A DNA stretch of 64,000 nucleotides from Ophiocordyceps camponoti-saundersi (nom. inval.) (taxonomy: Eukaryota; Ascomycota; Sordariomycetes; Hypocreales; Ophiocordycipitaceae): contig PDHQ01000007.1 of NCBI GenBank assembly GCA_003339415.1, positions 248,001-312,000 on the forward strand, given 5' to 3'. The notes beneath the pieces are model-generated. The model ran no database searches, was not told the origin of the DNA, and saw only the letters and a program-made list of their open reading frames with translations. Within the stretch, counting starts at the first letter, position 1; every line of letters starts with the position of its first letter. This document shows, one piece after another, positions 23,383-35,600 of the stretch. The translations under genes and the position numbers were made by a program.

Positions 23383-24030
23383 GCGGGACTGAACGGACAG
23401 GGGCAGGCAAAAAAAGTAAAGAGCGGGCGAAGAGTGCGGCGCCGGAAGATGGATGGCTGTTTACACATATCTTCCTTCTTCAATTTCCCGTCTTTCTTTT
23501 CTCATTTTCGTACTGCTTATGGGAACAACATTTAGACGGTTGTCGTCTCCTGTGTTTGAGGTGTGAGTCCGTGTGACAGAAGGTGGCGGCTTGTGTGACC
23601 GACGAGTCGGAACAAAGAGTGTCTGACAGGCCGCATTTGCGTGCCGGCTTTTTACTATTGACTGGCAGAAACAACATGACAGGGTAATTACTTTTTGGTG
23701 CTGGGCGGATAGGTATATCTATATACGTATGTGCTCAGATAGCAAGCAGACAGACGACAGGCATGGCCCTGCTGGAGATGCTCGCCGGAGATGCTCGCTG
23801 AAGATGCTCGCTGGAGACGGGGATGAGGTGCAATGTGGATATGGCTCGTATTCGTATCTCGGACGGTCCCCCTCCGACTTCCGACTACATGCCCTCCCTC
23901 TGCTTGGTGGACGATGAGAAGACAGACTTCGTATGATAGCCGGCTGCCGGATGAGTTTCTCAGCCATTGAGCGCTTCCTCAACCTTTCCCAACGCCGCCG
24001 TTAGCCAATTGAGCCTGTTCAAGGCCCAAA
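23383..24030. other. Intergenic: FAS1 3' flank and guanine deaminase upstream region
   Basis: It contains the FAS1 3' flank and, at about 23765-23820, an imperfect tandem run of three GAGATGCTCGC-like units. No gene is seen. Confidence 0.5.
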
Positions 24031-25586
24031 ATGGCCTCGCCGTGGGAGCTCGACAAGTTCCAGCTGTTCCTGGGCACCTTTGTCCACAGCAAGACGCGGG
24101 AGGAACTCGAGTTTCTACACGACGCAGCAGTGGCCGTCGACACGCAGGGCCAGATTGTCGGAATCAAGGCTGGTCTTGGGAGCTTGACGGAGGCGAAAGA
24201 GAAGCTTCTTGAGTCCCTGGGGCTGAAGGAGGAGGATGTTGATGTCTGCGCATGCGGTCAGGGGCAGTTCTTCTTCCCAGGCTTCATCGGTCAGCCTTGC
24301 CCTTGCTCTTCCCCTTCTCCAACCCCACGACTAAATTCCACGGCTTATTCTTTCACTATCGAGAAAGCGCGAGAAAAAGACTCATGATGTTTCGCTCTTC
24401 TGCAGACACACACGTTCACGCGCCGCAGTACCCCAACGTGGGCATCTTTGGCAAGTCGACTCTCCTCGACTGGCTGCAAAAATATACGTTTCCGCTCGAA
24501 GCGAGTCTCAAGGACTTGAAGAAGGCGAGGAGGGTGTACGGAGCATGTGTTCGACGGATGCTTGCTCACGGCACGACCATGGCCGCCTACTTTGCCACCA
24601 TCGACGTGGCGGCGACGAACCTGCTGGCGGACCTGTGTCTGGCGCTGGGTCAGCGGGCGCTGATTGGACGGGTTTGCATGGATGCGCCGGCCATCAACCC
24701 GGACTACTATCGCGATGAGTCCCCCGAGGAGTCGCTGCGGGCGACGCGTCAGACGGTCGAACACGTTCGGCGCGTAGACGGCGGTCGGGGCATCGTCACT
24801 CCCATCTTGACGCCCCGGTTCGCGCCGTCGTGCTCTAGCGAGGCGATGAATGGCCTCGCTTCCATGCAGCGCGAGCTAGATCTTCCCGTACAAACGCACA
24901 TCTCGGAATTGGTCGACGAAGTCAAGCTGGCGACGAGCCTTTTTCCCCATGCTGGATCGTACGCCAAGATTTACGACGATCACGGCCTGCTGACGGATCG
25001 GACCATACTCGCGCACGCGGTCCGGCTGACGGACGGCGAGGCGACTCTCGTGGCTGCTCGCCGGTCAAAAGTCGCCCACTGCCCTTGTAGCAACGGCTGC
25101 CTCACGAGCGGCAAGGCCCGCGTCCGCTGGCTTTGGGATTGCGGCATCGAAGTCGGTCTCGGGACGGACATGAGCGGTGGCTTCAGCCCTTCCATGCTGG
25201 AGGCCGCTCGTCAGGCTGCGCTGGCTAGCCGTTACGTCGCCATGGATCTCGTTGCCGGAGGGGGCGGCGAGGCGTGCGAACGCAGCAAGCTTACCGTCGA
25301 CGAGGTCCTTTACCTCGCCACGAGGGGAGGCGCCGAGGTTGTCGGCTTGGCTGATCGTCTTGGTGGGTTCGAGGTTGGTATGCAGTGGGATGCTCAGCTT
25401 GTGAGGCTCAACGTCGTTGGCGCCGAGGGTGAAGACGACGACGACGATGGCCTTGAGGTTGGTAACGTCGATATCTTTGGGTGGGAGACTTGGGAGGATA
25501 TCATGGCCAAGTGGCTCTACAACGGGGATGATCGGAATACGGAGAAGGTATGGGTTAGGGGTCGGTTGGTGAAGACGACGAGGTGA
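24031..25586 (+). CDS. Guanine deaminase
   Basis: CDS join(24031..24289, 24406..25586), 479 residues. It belongs to the amidohydrolase superfamily, hydrolysing guanine to xanthine and ammonia with a zinc ion in purine salvage and degradation. The metal-binding motif PGFIDTHVHAPQYPN (His89, His91) is created only by removing the 116-bp intron, whose GTCAGC donor splits the Asp87 codon. Further motifs are QTHISE (third metal His), HAVRL, HCPCSN and GLGTDMSGGFS (metal-binding Asp). The ATG is preceded by AAA at -3 to -1. An acidic DDDDD loop near residue 430 is not part of the usual core. It follows FAS1 on the same strand with no obvious functional link. Confidence 0.93.
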
Positions 25587-25774
25587 TATTTTACTTACTT
25601 GATTTGCTACCTCACTATCTACCTACATGTCTCGTCTCTTTATGGTCTTATGCTCTCTCCCCTATACCTTATATGCCATGATGCCACAAGTCGGGCCACG
25701 AGGAGTTTATACATGATCTTTCCCTGCTCCCCTATTCTTTTCCTTTCCTCCCCTCCCCCCCTTTTCTTCCATCC

Positions 25775-26203
25775 TCAGTTCTTCTTCCCCTTCCCCTTGG
25801 CCAACTTATCCAACTCGCGACCATACCAGGAAAGGAGTTTTCCATAAGCCGTCCCCTTGGCACCAGCCTCCCCCTCGACCGTCTCGCGAAACTTGTCCCT
25901 GACAGATCGCAGAAGCTGCATCACCTCCTCGTCCGAGAGCTCCCTCTTCGTCGCATTGGCCTCGGCATACGAAGCGATGAGGTTAGCGAGGTCGTCCTTT
26001 TGCGATCCTTTCGTGCTCGTCCCGCTCTCCGTCTCGATCTGGTGCACTAGGTCCATCAAGGCGTTGCGCGTCTTATCCTCGTACTCTGCGAGGAGCTGGC
26101 CTTGGTAAAGGCGGTAGGTTGCTGTTTCTTGCTCCTGTGATGAAGCAGGGGAGATATTGCTGGGCTCGGCCTTGGTCGGAGTCGTGTTCTTCTTTCGTGC
26201 CAT
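25775..26203 (-). CDS. Small hypothetical protein, 142 residues
   Basis: Single-exon frame, not recognised. The N-terminus is basic and Ser/Thr-rich (MARKKNTTPTKAEPS). The middle is predicted helical and charged (YRLYQGQLLAEYEDKTRNAL), followed by a second helical block (SDEEVMQLLRSVRDKFRE). It ends in a Lys/Gly-rich tail (KGKGKKN) that could serve as a nuclear signal. There is no signal peptide or membrane segment. Codon use and the convergent position next to guanine deaminase support a real gene; function cannot be given. Confidence 0.62.
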   Translation of the reverse strand: MARKKNTTPTKAEPSNISPASSQEQETATYRLYQGQLLAEYEDKTRNALMDLVHQIETESGTSTKGSQKDDLANLIASYAEANATKRELSDEEVMQLLRSVRDKFRETVEGEAGAKGTAYGKLLSWYGRELDKLAKGKGKKN

Positions 26204-26551
26204 TTTTGCTTGTGTTTTTGATCTTGTGAGAAGGATGTTTTTGTAAGCTTGGGTTGAGTGTTTTCTTGATCTTGGATGGGATGAGAGTGATGGGATGGTT
26301 GGGAAGAGAGGGGGGAAAATGATTCAGGCCTTGTCTGGTTACCCTTTTTATAGGCGTCGACGTTGATATTGAGCCTGTAATTCACTGCCCGACTGTCACG
26401 GTCAGTTACTGGGGTAGGATGGGAACAAACGTCGTCGATAAGAGCGGATGAATTGAAGATTGAGAGGAAAAGAACAGAGGAAACAGACTCGTCCTTGTCT
26501 TTATCAGGTTTGAACTGAACTGACTGACTATACTGAAGTGCATCTCACCAT

Positions 26552-26553
<2 letters not shown>

Positions 26554-26589
<36 letters not shown>
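26554..26589. repeat. (AGAC)9 microsatellite
   Basis: Nine perfect tetranucleotide units, non-coding. Confidence 0.95.
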
Positions 26590-26771
26590 TTATACATGTG
26601 GCTTGGGCTGTGAATATGTCGACATCTATCCACCTACCCAGGTGTCCATCTATCTACCTACCTACCTACCTAGGTAGGCCTACCCAGGTCTCATCCCATC
26701 CTCATAGGTAAGCAATACACACAGCCGAGATGAACCTCGCTTCGGCTACAAGAATGCCGTCAGGGTAGAGG

Positions 26772-26803
26772 GTAAGTAAGTCAGTAAGTAAGTAAGTAAG
26801 TAA
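26772..26803. repeat. (TAAG)n microsatellite
   Basis: About eight tetranucleotide units with one TCAG interruption, non-coding. Confidence 0.85.
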
Positions 26804-27303
26804 TATAGCGGATAAGAAGGAAAACAAGGACGATATGGTTGGTTGATAATACAAAGGTATGACCCTGTGAAGAAGAGCATAGACTCTCTTCCCCCCCCCC
26901 TTCCACCCCTTCCACCCATCTCTCCGCCGGAAAATTGCTCTCCCCCTTCCTCCTCTCCCCTCCCCCGGGACTGTGAATTCTCTTCGTCAACGACAAGGAA
27001 AAGGAAAAGGAAAAGGAAAAACAAGAAAAAAACACCATCAAACCCGCTTCCTCCAACAAACCGTCGTCATAGATGCATGGCCTTGTTCGTCTCCTGTGCC
27101 GTCTTCTTTCCCCTTCCCATTCATGAACAACAACCCCGTTTCCCATTTCCCGTTTCCCATCCTTTCCGTCATAATCGTCGTTTCATTCGTTTCGTTTCGT
27201 TTCTTCGTCTTCGAAAAAAAAAACCATCCCTCCTTTCTTTCTTTCTTCTGCCAGAGAAGAAAAGAGAAAAAAAAGGAGGCTTCGTTCGTTCGAAATCACT
27301 TGT

Positions 27304-28335
27304 TCAAGCTTCACCCTGCCATCTTTCCCATCCCCCTTCGTCATAACTCGTCTCTGCTGCTGAAGAAACCCCCCTCGGCACTGCAAAGTCCTGCTTCGGC
27401 AGAATGTTGTGCATACAATCACTGTGAGGCGTCACCACGTCAAACTGCTCGCACGTCGACGCGGGCGACACTGGCTGCGTACTGCGCGCGGTTCGACGTC
27501 TGGTCGTCCTCTTCCGGCTTCGCTGCACTCTCTTCAGAGCATCCTCGCGCTTCTTCGCGTCTGCCTGATCATTCTCCACGGCTCGAGCACTTTGGTCAAC
27601 AAGGCGGATCAGGTCTTCACGAGTTCTCGGGCTCAGACGCTCCCAAGCATCCGGCGACCGGCCTGCGGCAGCTTCTCGGAGGCGGTAGAAAAATAGCTTG
27701 GCCGTCGCTTCAATGTACAGCTGACGATACATGTCGCGCGCCTCCAGGCGAAGAGCCCTGCTCTTCTTGGCTGCCAAGTTGTTGCGCTGCCGGTCCAGCT
27801 TCTGGATTTCCTCCGAGATGCGGTTATTCTCCGTCTGGATCTTATCTCGCGTCTTTTCATCGGCCCCGCTGGGAACCGGCACGTATCGTGGCAGCGCCTC
27901 CTTCGGCGGCAGATCAGCAACCCTGGACGGCGGCAGCTTTGGCGGGTTTTCTCTCTGATATTGAAGCTCCTGCTCTATCGCATGATGCAGGATTTCGATC
28001 TCGTTGTTGGGAAGGTAGCAAGGAATGTCGATGCCAAGCTCCTCCATCGTGTGACCAGCCACAAGGATGAGAGGAGAAGCGACCGGAGGCGTCACAGGCC
28101 GAGGCATGGGATAGTTTGGGGCGACGGGCAAGTGACCCAAGCCCATAAACTGGTCGTCGAAAGCAGCAATGTCGGGAACTGGCATCTGGTCTCCCACCAG
28201 GGGAAAGGCCAGGAAGCTCGCGTGATCCATCATATCCTGAGACGCCGTCATGCGCTTCTTGCACTGGCCTGGGAAGCATGACGACGGATCTACGTCAAAA
28301 CTCTGGGTTGCCGAGCGCTTCCTTGAAGAAGTCAT
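27304..28335 (-). CDS. Atypical bZIP-type transcription factor
   Basis: 343 residues from the chosen ATG at 28335 (MTSSRKRSATQ). The frame stays open upstream to 28623 (an ATG there would add 96 residues), but that extension looks like leader. The DNA-contact motif N-x2-AA-x2-SR is present in RQRNNLAAKKSRALRLEAR at about residues 208-226. It is preceded by a charged helix and followed by a helix (YRQLYIEATAKLFFYRLREA) with no clean leucine heptads, so dimerisation may be unusual. The N-terminal half is Pro- and acid-rich and may activate transcription. A strongly basic segment near residue 285 (RSRKRTTRRRT) could be a nuclear signal. Targets are unknown. Confidence 0.72.
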   Translation of the reverse strand: MTSSRKRSATQSFDVDPSSCFPGQCKKRMTASQDMMDHASFLAFPLVGDQMPVPDIAAFDDQFMGLGHLPVAPNYPMPRPVTPPVASPLILVAGHTMEELGIDIPCYLPNNEIEILHHAIEQELQYQRENPPKLPPSRVADLPPKEALPRYVPVPSGADEKTRDKIQTENNRISEEIQKLDRQRNNLAAKKSRALRLEARDMYRQLYIEATAKLFFYRLREAAAGRSPDAWERLSPRTREDLIRLVDQSARAVENDQADAKKREDALKRVQRSRKRTTRRRTARSTQPVSPASTCEQFDVVTPHSDCMHNILPKQDFAVPRGVSSAAETSYDEGGWERWQGEA

Positions 28336-30089
28336 GATGCTGAGCGATGCTGATCCGAAGCTTCGCACTCTGCAGAAGCCGAGCTCAAGAGGGTGCTGCT
28401 TTCCAAAAGACGGTACTTGTCGAGCAATGCAAGAACGAGCTGCTGAGCGGTTCTGGTTAGCCAGGACCGGAACGTTAGCAGAGAAGGACAGGCTTCTTAT
28501 AGCCAAGTCATGATGATGGCATCTCTCAGGTCTCTTCGCAGCGGCTGATGCAGACGTAAGTAGGGCCTTTTTGCTTGCTCCCGAACCAACGCAGCAAGCG
28601 TCGGCAGGAAGAAGCCGCGGCATCAGGAGATCACAAAGTCACGCAATAGACCCCAGGAAAAAGAGAGGAACATGGTATGAGGGCAGACACGACGACATTT
28701 CAGAAGAGGCTTGCCTTGAGTTGAAGAGCCTCGAAAGAAAGGCTGGGACGGAAAAAAGAACGTGTTCGATCACTCTTCCGTTGACGAGTGCAAAGCAGAG
28801 ACGGCTGGTGATTCAACGTGTGATAGGAGAAAGAGATGAAGAGGCAAAGGGAAGAGGAGATAAGGGAAAGAAAAAAAAAGGACGAAGATGAAGGCGGGCG
28901 AGATGGAGAGAAGACTGAGTCAAAAGGACGACAATAGGCAGTCGAGCTTCATTGAGCTCCGCATCAGAGCATTGTTGAACCACGTGCGCGCCGCGCGGCT
29001 GTGGCCCACGGACATTCACTCAAGTGACAGGTTCGGCGGCTAATCTGACGAGCCAGGTACTGAATCACGTCAAAAGGCCTTTCCGCCATCCGATCTTTGC
29101 CCACCGCCGTTATTCGCTGTGGCTGATGGCTCGGGCCAGGGAAATCGGTTCCTCGTCCCGAACCTCCCCCACTTGGTCTTGTGACGCGGAAGATTGTCCT
29201 TGTGTTTCTTGATATGTTGACTGCCTTGATTCCTCTAGGTAGGTAGTTTCCATGTGAAAGCATTATGTTTGTAACAATGCCTTGTGAGGGTTAGCCCCCT
29301 AGACAATGACATATGTTAGATGGGCCGTTTTGAATCTCACCATAGACGGGCAGTGCTAGATCAGTAGCGTGTAGAGCTGGCTGCATTTCTGTCATCTGTC
29401 TCGTCCTCTCCATCCGTCTGTGATAGACTGTGTTGCCTGACGAACACGACTCTTCTCTTTGATGCCGGGCTGGCTCCGGTGGAGGTAACGACGCCCTTCC
29501 GAGTTGACTCTTTCTTTGACCTAATGATCCGTCGTCAACTGGCTGCGTCAACTACAGCGACTGCGCCATCTATCGAGAAGCATGCAGAGTCAGCTCATCG
29601 CTCCTTCTCCAACTGTCACTTCACTGCGTCCATAGCAATTACCTGGGAAATCAACTCACAGATCATAGCATTCAAGATGGTAGGCATCGCCAAAGCTGAA
29701 GCCATCGTCAGTGAAGTCGGAAAAAACTTTCTGTACGTCCATCAAGTTGTCACGTTGGCAAGGCATGAAGAAGGAGCTGCTGAGCTTCAAGCAAGGGACT
29801 GCCGGCCTTGAGGCAACCGCCATCCAGCGTCCTGTCAGATTGCCAAATTGCCATATTGGGAAGCTTCATATCGACACGCATCACGTGCTTAGACATCTTT
29901 GACCGGACATCTTCCCTCGTCCTCCCTCGTCTTCAACGACAACAAAGCTGTGGCCTGTAAATGACTCTCTGTCTCTGTCGGTTCACTTCTCCTCTTCCCT
30001 CTTTCTTCTCTATCTATCCTCCCTTACCGAGGCTCTTCAACGATATACTAGGGTTCAACCTCACCGTATTTGACTCTCCGGCTCTGCTT
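28336..30089. other. Intergenic, bZIP upstream and XlnR-type gene 3' flank
   Basis: Frames of up to about 110 codons occur, but none shows conserved sequence or splice logic. An AAAG-rich patch lies at 28740-28900. I see no gene. Confidence 0.5.
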
Positions 30090-32689
30090 TTACAGCGCCA
30101 AACCCGTCTCATCGCCGGTCCATCGATACGGCTCCAACTGCTGCTCTTCAATGGCACGATCCCTCGCTACGGTCAATGCGTTGCGCATGACCCTGCTAAA
30201 ATTGCGCTGTCTCGAAATCTCAGCCAAGAACAAAAGAATAGCTTCAACTTCAGAAAAAAAGAACCTCCGGAAACAGGGGAGGAGAAGAAGGTGCCCTTAC
30301 CTGACACTCTGTGCTGAGCGTCACGGTGCAAGCCTCGTTTGCCCGCACAATCGTCTCGCAAGCACGCACGACGCTCGACAAGGCCACAGGCCGCAGCTCG
30401 GCCGCGATCAAGGGCAGCAGCAGCGATCCTTGCATGAGGTAAATGCCGAAGAAGAAGGGCATCAGCTCCAGGCTAGGGTCGCATTCGAGAATCTGGCTGA
30501 CGGCGTCGGCTGCCGATACGGCGTGGCTCGCAGCCTTGAAGAAGGCGGCCGAAGACATGCACGTATTGTCGTCGTCCCAACGACCGGCCAGCAGTATATG
30601 CAGCACATGCGTCGCATGCGTCCCGTACGCCATGACGGTCCGCGTCTGCGACTCGTCGTGCGTCGTCGGATGATGGCCGCCTACCGACGGGCTTCTGCTT
30701 GCCTCGACCCGCCTCCCGCTGCCGCTATCCACCTGGATGCTGCCCAACCTTGCCAAGCTCTGCTCGTATACATCGATGTGGCGACGGATCTCCTCCGCCC
30801 GGGCCTCCCAGTCGCGTCCACACGAAGGCTGGCTCTGCGCATGATGCAAATCCACCACCTCTCCCAGTATGGCCATGAGCGGTAAGAAGAAGCCAAAGAT
30901 GCAGTGCCCCCGACACTCGAACCGAGATTGGCCAGGCCACGACGCCTCGAGGGCTTCGAACTTGCTGACGGACCCGGTCAAGCTTTCATGCCGTGTCGGA
31001 AAGCAGCCCATCTGCCATGCCGTGTCGTCCATTGGAAGCAACAGTCCGTCGCATTCAATGTCGAGGAGAAACAAGGGACGGTTGAAGCAGAGAGCCAGAT
31101 GGCGGTCGACCATGTACAACAGCCACCACAGCCTCCTCCGCTCCTCTCGCTCCTCGTCGGACACGAGCCGATGCGGACTTTCAAAGTCCAGCTTCATTCT
31201 CTCGCACGGTACTTGCGCATGGGGCGGGAGCTCCCGGCCAAGTTCCAGCTCTCGCGCGAGGGACCAAGCTTCGTTCCACCACCGCAGACTCGCCGGCTTC
31301 CATTCGTTTGCAGAGGCCACGGTGGCGATGTGCACGTAAGTGGCGACTTCGTCAAGCTGGGAGGCGGCAGTTCCACAAGCACCCAGCCCATGGTCGAGGG
31401 ATTGGGCTGTCGCCAGGCAAGCACCAGGCGGCAGGTCATGACCGAGAGGCTTGAGGAGGCGCAGCGTCAGGTCCAGCAAATTCTGACAAACCATGGCGCG
31501 ATCAGTCATGGAGGTCGCCAGCATCGTCTGGGCGGCCACCAGCAACATGCTAGCAAGGAGGGCCGGCTGACAGCTCCTGGGCCTTGTCGTGGACAGCAGG
31601 GATTTCCTGCGGAAGACATGAGCCAGGGCGTACGGCGAAAGCGGGCGCGTGGACGAGGAGGAAAGGTAAAAGTCGAGCAAGTCGCACGCCAGGCTGACGG
31701 GCAGCATTGCACTCTCGAGGTGAGGGACAAGAGGCCCGAGGACGGGGTAGCGAAGATGGGCGAGCATCGGAAGATGGATGGGCGACGGCGATAGCGACGG
31801 CGACGTGTGTAGTGCCCAGCCAGGGGTCGCCACGGGATAGGCAGCGGGCGAAACGAACTTGAAGCCATTCTGGCATGTCTGCGGAAGCGAAGCGAGTGCG
31901 AGGGCCGGATCGGTAAAGACCGGGGAAGCGGTTGATATGCCGCTTGCTACCACGTCTATTGGGAGATTCTGGCCGGTAGGGAGTGGCTCACAGGCGGAGA
32001 CGACGTCGACGTGAAGCTGGTGTGGGATTGGATCCGGCCTGTCACTGTTGCCGTCCTCACTGTCGTCACTAGGCAGGCTGCTGGCGGTCCAGGTTGCGGC
32101 CTCGGATTCGTCGGTGAGTACATGTTGGGGGCTAGTTTGGTCGGCGACTGTTGCTGTTGCTGCGGCTGCAGCTGCGGCTGCGGCTCTTTCGGCGAGGTCC
32201 TTTCGGGAGGCTTTTCCTCGCTTCTTCTTTTCCCGCATATACTGACAGCCGAGGTTGAAATCTTTCAAGGGGCACGGAAGCAAGTAAAAGCAAAAGAAGG
32301 GTCAGTAGCGAGAAACAAAGGAGGAAGAAGGAAGAAGTCGGGGAGAATGATTCACCAATACAGTGGGCACACGGCTGACGTCCGTCGCATTTCGTACGCA
32401 ACTGATTGCATCGGTCACAAGCTCGACTGACTCTCCTCCTCCTGACGAGGATGGATGGCTTACTGCCGCCGGCTCGTCCTTGTTTGGCGGAGATGGGTTG
32501 TGTTGGCGGAATTTGGTCTTGAAACGGCTGGAGAGGATAAGGGACAGGGGAGAGGTGAGCAAACGGCGGCGATGGGGGCCAAGGCCTGGAGTGCTGGAAG
32601 TGAGATTGGTTCGGGTAGTCGTGAAGAGGAGCGGAGGAGGAGCATGGGCCGTTTGGGGGTTGGTGGTGAAAAGGGTCGGCGGATAGCAT
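30090..32689 (-). CDS. xyr1: XlnR/XYR1-type xylanolytic transcriptional activator
   Basis: CDS complement join(30090..30206, 30301..32261, 32356..32689), 803 residues. The Zn2Cys6 cluster is C91-x2-C94-x6-C101-x5-C107-x2-C110-x6-C117 ([11 protein letters not shown] ... GC), followed by [18 protein letters not shown], both near-diagnostic of XlnR/XYR1. A 94-bp intron cuts the cluster between Cys110 and Cys117. The fungal-specific middle domain has [19 protein letters not shown] and [11 protein letters not shown]. The last exon gives the family's C-terminus, ending [12 protein letters not shown]. The start MLS fits the family. The family activates xylanase, cellulase and pentose-catabolism genes in response to xylose or other inducers. 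At 803 residues it is shorter than the roughly 900-950 usual, mainly between the cluster and the middle domain. The gene symbol follows the Trichoderma name. Confidence 0.93.
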
Positions 32690-35600
32690 GTCAGTTGTGT
32701 GAGGTGTTGATGAGGAGTGTCAAGTCTATGATGCTTTTCGTTGTTTCTATAGCGAATCCGTCTTGTTTGCAGTTGAGATGTCGTTTCTCCGCTTCACTTT
32801 GCTTGAGAAACGTGCAAGTATCGTAGGTAATTATCGTGTTGAGTAGGTAGGTAGTATACGGAGTAGATGGGAGAGGAAAGGGGGAAAAAAGGGAGGGAAA
32901 GATGGAGAAGATTAGATGAAGTGATGAAGAAGGATAAAGTATGAAACCCGAGGAGGCAAGTTTTAAGAAATCTAAAAGGACGTCAGAAGGAGAGAATCTG
33001 GAAGGAAAAAGAAAAGACGAAGAAAAAGCCAAGAAGGCAGTTGGTTAGAGAAAGAGCAAATACAGAGAAACAGTAAGAAGAGGCTACCAGGGGTTAGGAA
33101 ACCATGCCCTCCCATAACCCCCTATTCCCATCTACCCTTTCCAACCAAAGGAAGCAAACGAAACGAAACGAAGAATTAAAAAAAGAAAAGAAAGAGAGAA
33201 AGATGAGATGAGAAAGCTCGTTACGTACCGATTTTCGCGGTGGAAGCAGGAGTTTTGGAATCATCGGATAGCGGTAAGGGCTCATCGGAGTTGGTTTGTA
33301 TGTAAGTTCCGCAAATCCCGCCAGACATTTTTCTTTCCCCTTTGGATTCGGCGGGGATTGGTACAGGGGTTTCTTAGAGAGTAGATTGTTTGCACAGTTG
33401 TTTCTTTTTTTTCTTAAAGGGGGGGGGGGAGAGGGGAGGGTGTGGTTGGTGAAGGTTTGTGCGTTGTGGGCTTTTATATACCGTGTCTGCTTTGGACTGG
33501 CGTTGGAGGTGAGAGGAGAGGAAAGGAGAGGAGAGGAGATTGGCGGTGCTTCTCTGAAGTGAATGAAGATGATGGATCTTTCGTTGATGTCAAGAGAGGC
33601 AGTTTTCCTGATTTAGAGTATAAGTTAGCGTTCAGATATGAAAAGAGATCGAGAGATGAAGCTGTGTATGATTCAGATGAAGACGAAATCACTTACCACG
33701 TCCGCCACCTTCACAAATCCCACCAACCAATCCATACATCCATCCCCCCCCCAAAAAGCACACTCAGAAACCCAAGAAATCATCAATATAAAAAGCCAGT
33801 CAGAAAAAAAAACGGACCTTGCCTCGAGACAAACATCGTCCACCGCCTTGGATGAGGCTGATGATAATCCCAGCTTTCTCTCCCACCACCCCTGTTATTT
33901 ATTAATATGTGTGACGCGGGTGGCTGCTTTTTTTTTCTTTCTCTCTGGCCCAACGAGGATTCATGTGTATTTTTATTCATCGTCTTTGCTTTTGCTTCAG
34001 CTCGATTCTTTCTAGGGGGTGAGTGCTCGTTGGAAAGAAAGAGGCGTGAGTGAAATCCACTCATCCACACTGCATGTATAAATCGCACCGCAAAACGCCA
34101 CGATGAGAAGGGGGGGGGGCTTATGATGATGTGTGGGAATAAGGTAAGCAAAGATGATGCTCTCCGAGTGAATATTCTTTTCCTCTCAAAGCCTCATCTC
34201 CATGAATTTGATGGGAATAAAGTAAGAGAAAGGGATTCAAGTCTGTAGTGGTTAGAAGATAAGGAAGGAGGTTAGGGAAGGAATCTAGGTACGCACTAAA
34301 CGGGGGGAAAAAAAGAAAATCCGCTGAAGAAATTCCCAAGCGATGCGATAGAGTAAGCTGTGCCAATAGTCTATCAGAGAAAAGAGCCCAGCTATTCGCA
34401 CGTATCTATGGCTACAGGTATAGCAACAGCAACAGCCCCGTCCACCGCCAAAGTCGGGACAATGCCACCAAGGAATAAAAATATTGAATAAATGGCGTTG
34501 AGACGGAGGCAAGATACAGGTGAAGAAATGGATATTAAAAGAAGCACGTCTCAGTAATTGCTTCTACATACATATATTGGAAGAAAAGGAAAGAAACAGA
34601 CACGCCTCGTGCAAGCCACAATCTCCCACCGCCTGGTCCATCTACCACATCCATACCTCCTATGTATGTAGGTATGTATGTATGTCGTATGCCTGGATTC
34701 ACACCTGAGTCGAAAGCAATCAAGACTCAGGCACGAAAAGCGGTATGAAATAACAGAGAGTTATACATACATACACACACATCTGCATCCGTAGAGTCTT
34801 GCTTGCTGTTTGCCCATACATAACATAACATAACATCACTATAACAGAAAAGAAGAAAAGAAAAAACCCCCCGGTTCTCTCTCCCGGCTCACATCCCCGA
34901 CCCAAGCACCACACGCATCCAACCCCCCCTCCCTAACCCTCCCGGACACCGGCCCGGAACCGTCTCTTGTCTCGGTCGTCAGCCTGTGTAACCGCCACGC
35001 CTTTCTTTCCATATTTTTTTTTTCAGCTTGATAAACTTCACTTCGATATGACTGTCATGGCTCACTTACTCAAGACTCTACGGATATGTAAGTCATAGCT
35101 CATTTATGGCCTTACTTACTCAAAGATGAATGCTACTCAAGTCCAGCCTCTTACAAGCCCTACTGATATTAAACCAGCTTTCCAACTTACTACATCTATA
35201 GAATCGTCTTCTCTACGGATACTCTTCTCTTCCCTTTCCCTTCTCAAAGATGTCTTCGTGTCTACCTACCTCACACATACACATCCGTACGTACACTGTA
35301 AATCCACTCTCACCCCCTTGTTCCCATCCCCGTCCATTATCTCAGACATGGCGTCCATCTATTACAAACCACCACCATCCAACAAGCCCGTCATCCGTCC
35401 ATCCATCCATCCATCCATCCACACATCCATACCTACATACCTACCTTCCTACCCTCATACATGCACATACATACATCCCTAATTCTCAACTGCCCTTACC
35501 CGCACCCTCCCACAACCCCAAAAACCCTCACCGTTTCATCACCCATGAATTCAAACACAAACACTCTAAAGGGAAAAAAAAGGCCTAAGAGATAAAAAAA

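Larger units (their letters stand above)
26204..27303. other. Intergenic with tetranucleotide repeats
   Basis: No gene is supported. It holds an (AGAC)9 array at 26554-26589, ACCT/AGGT tracts at 26640-26690 and a TAAG array at 26772-26803, plus CT- and A-rich stretches. These lie in the 5' flank of the small gene and the 3' flank of the bZIP gene. Confidence 0.5.

Noticed and set aside
26843..28070. Plus-strand frames of 167 and 365 codons upstream of and across the bZIP gene
   Set aside because: They run through C-rich and A-rich simple sequence and then antisense to the bZIP exon; no family resemblance.
28336..28623. 96-residue N-terminal extension of the bZIP protein
   Set aside because: The frame is open, but the sequence is Ser/Ala/Arg-rich without pattern and the ATG at 28335 begins the better-looking protein.
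30050..30075. GGTTCAACC stretch resembling a tRNA T-loop
   Set aside because: No matching acceptor, D-arm or anticodon arm could be folded around it. No tRNA gene was found in the window.
30904..31794. 296-codon plus-strand frame opposite the XlnR-type gene
   Set aside because: It is the antisense shadow of a long, GC-rich coding exon; the minus-strand frame has clear family motifs.
33296..34015. Overlapping frames of 88-137 codons between the two nutrient regulators
   Set aside because: Composition is low-complexity and T/G- or A/G-rich with no recognisable motif, good start or splice pattern.
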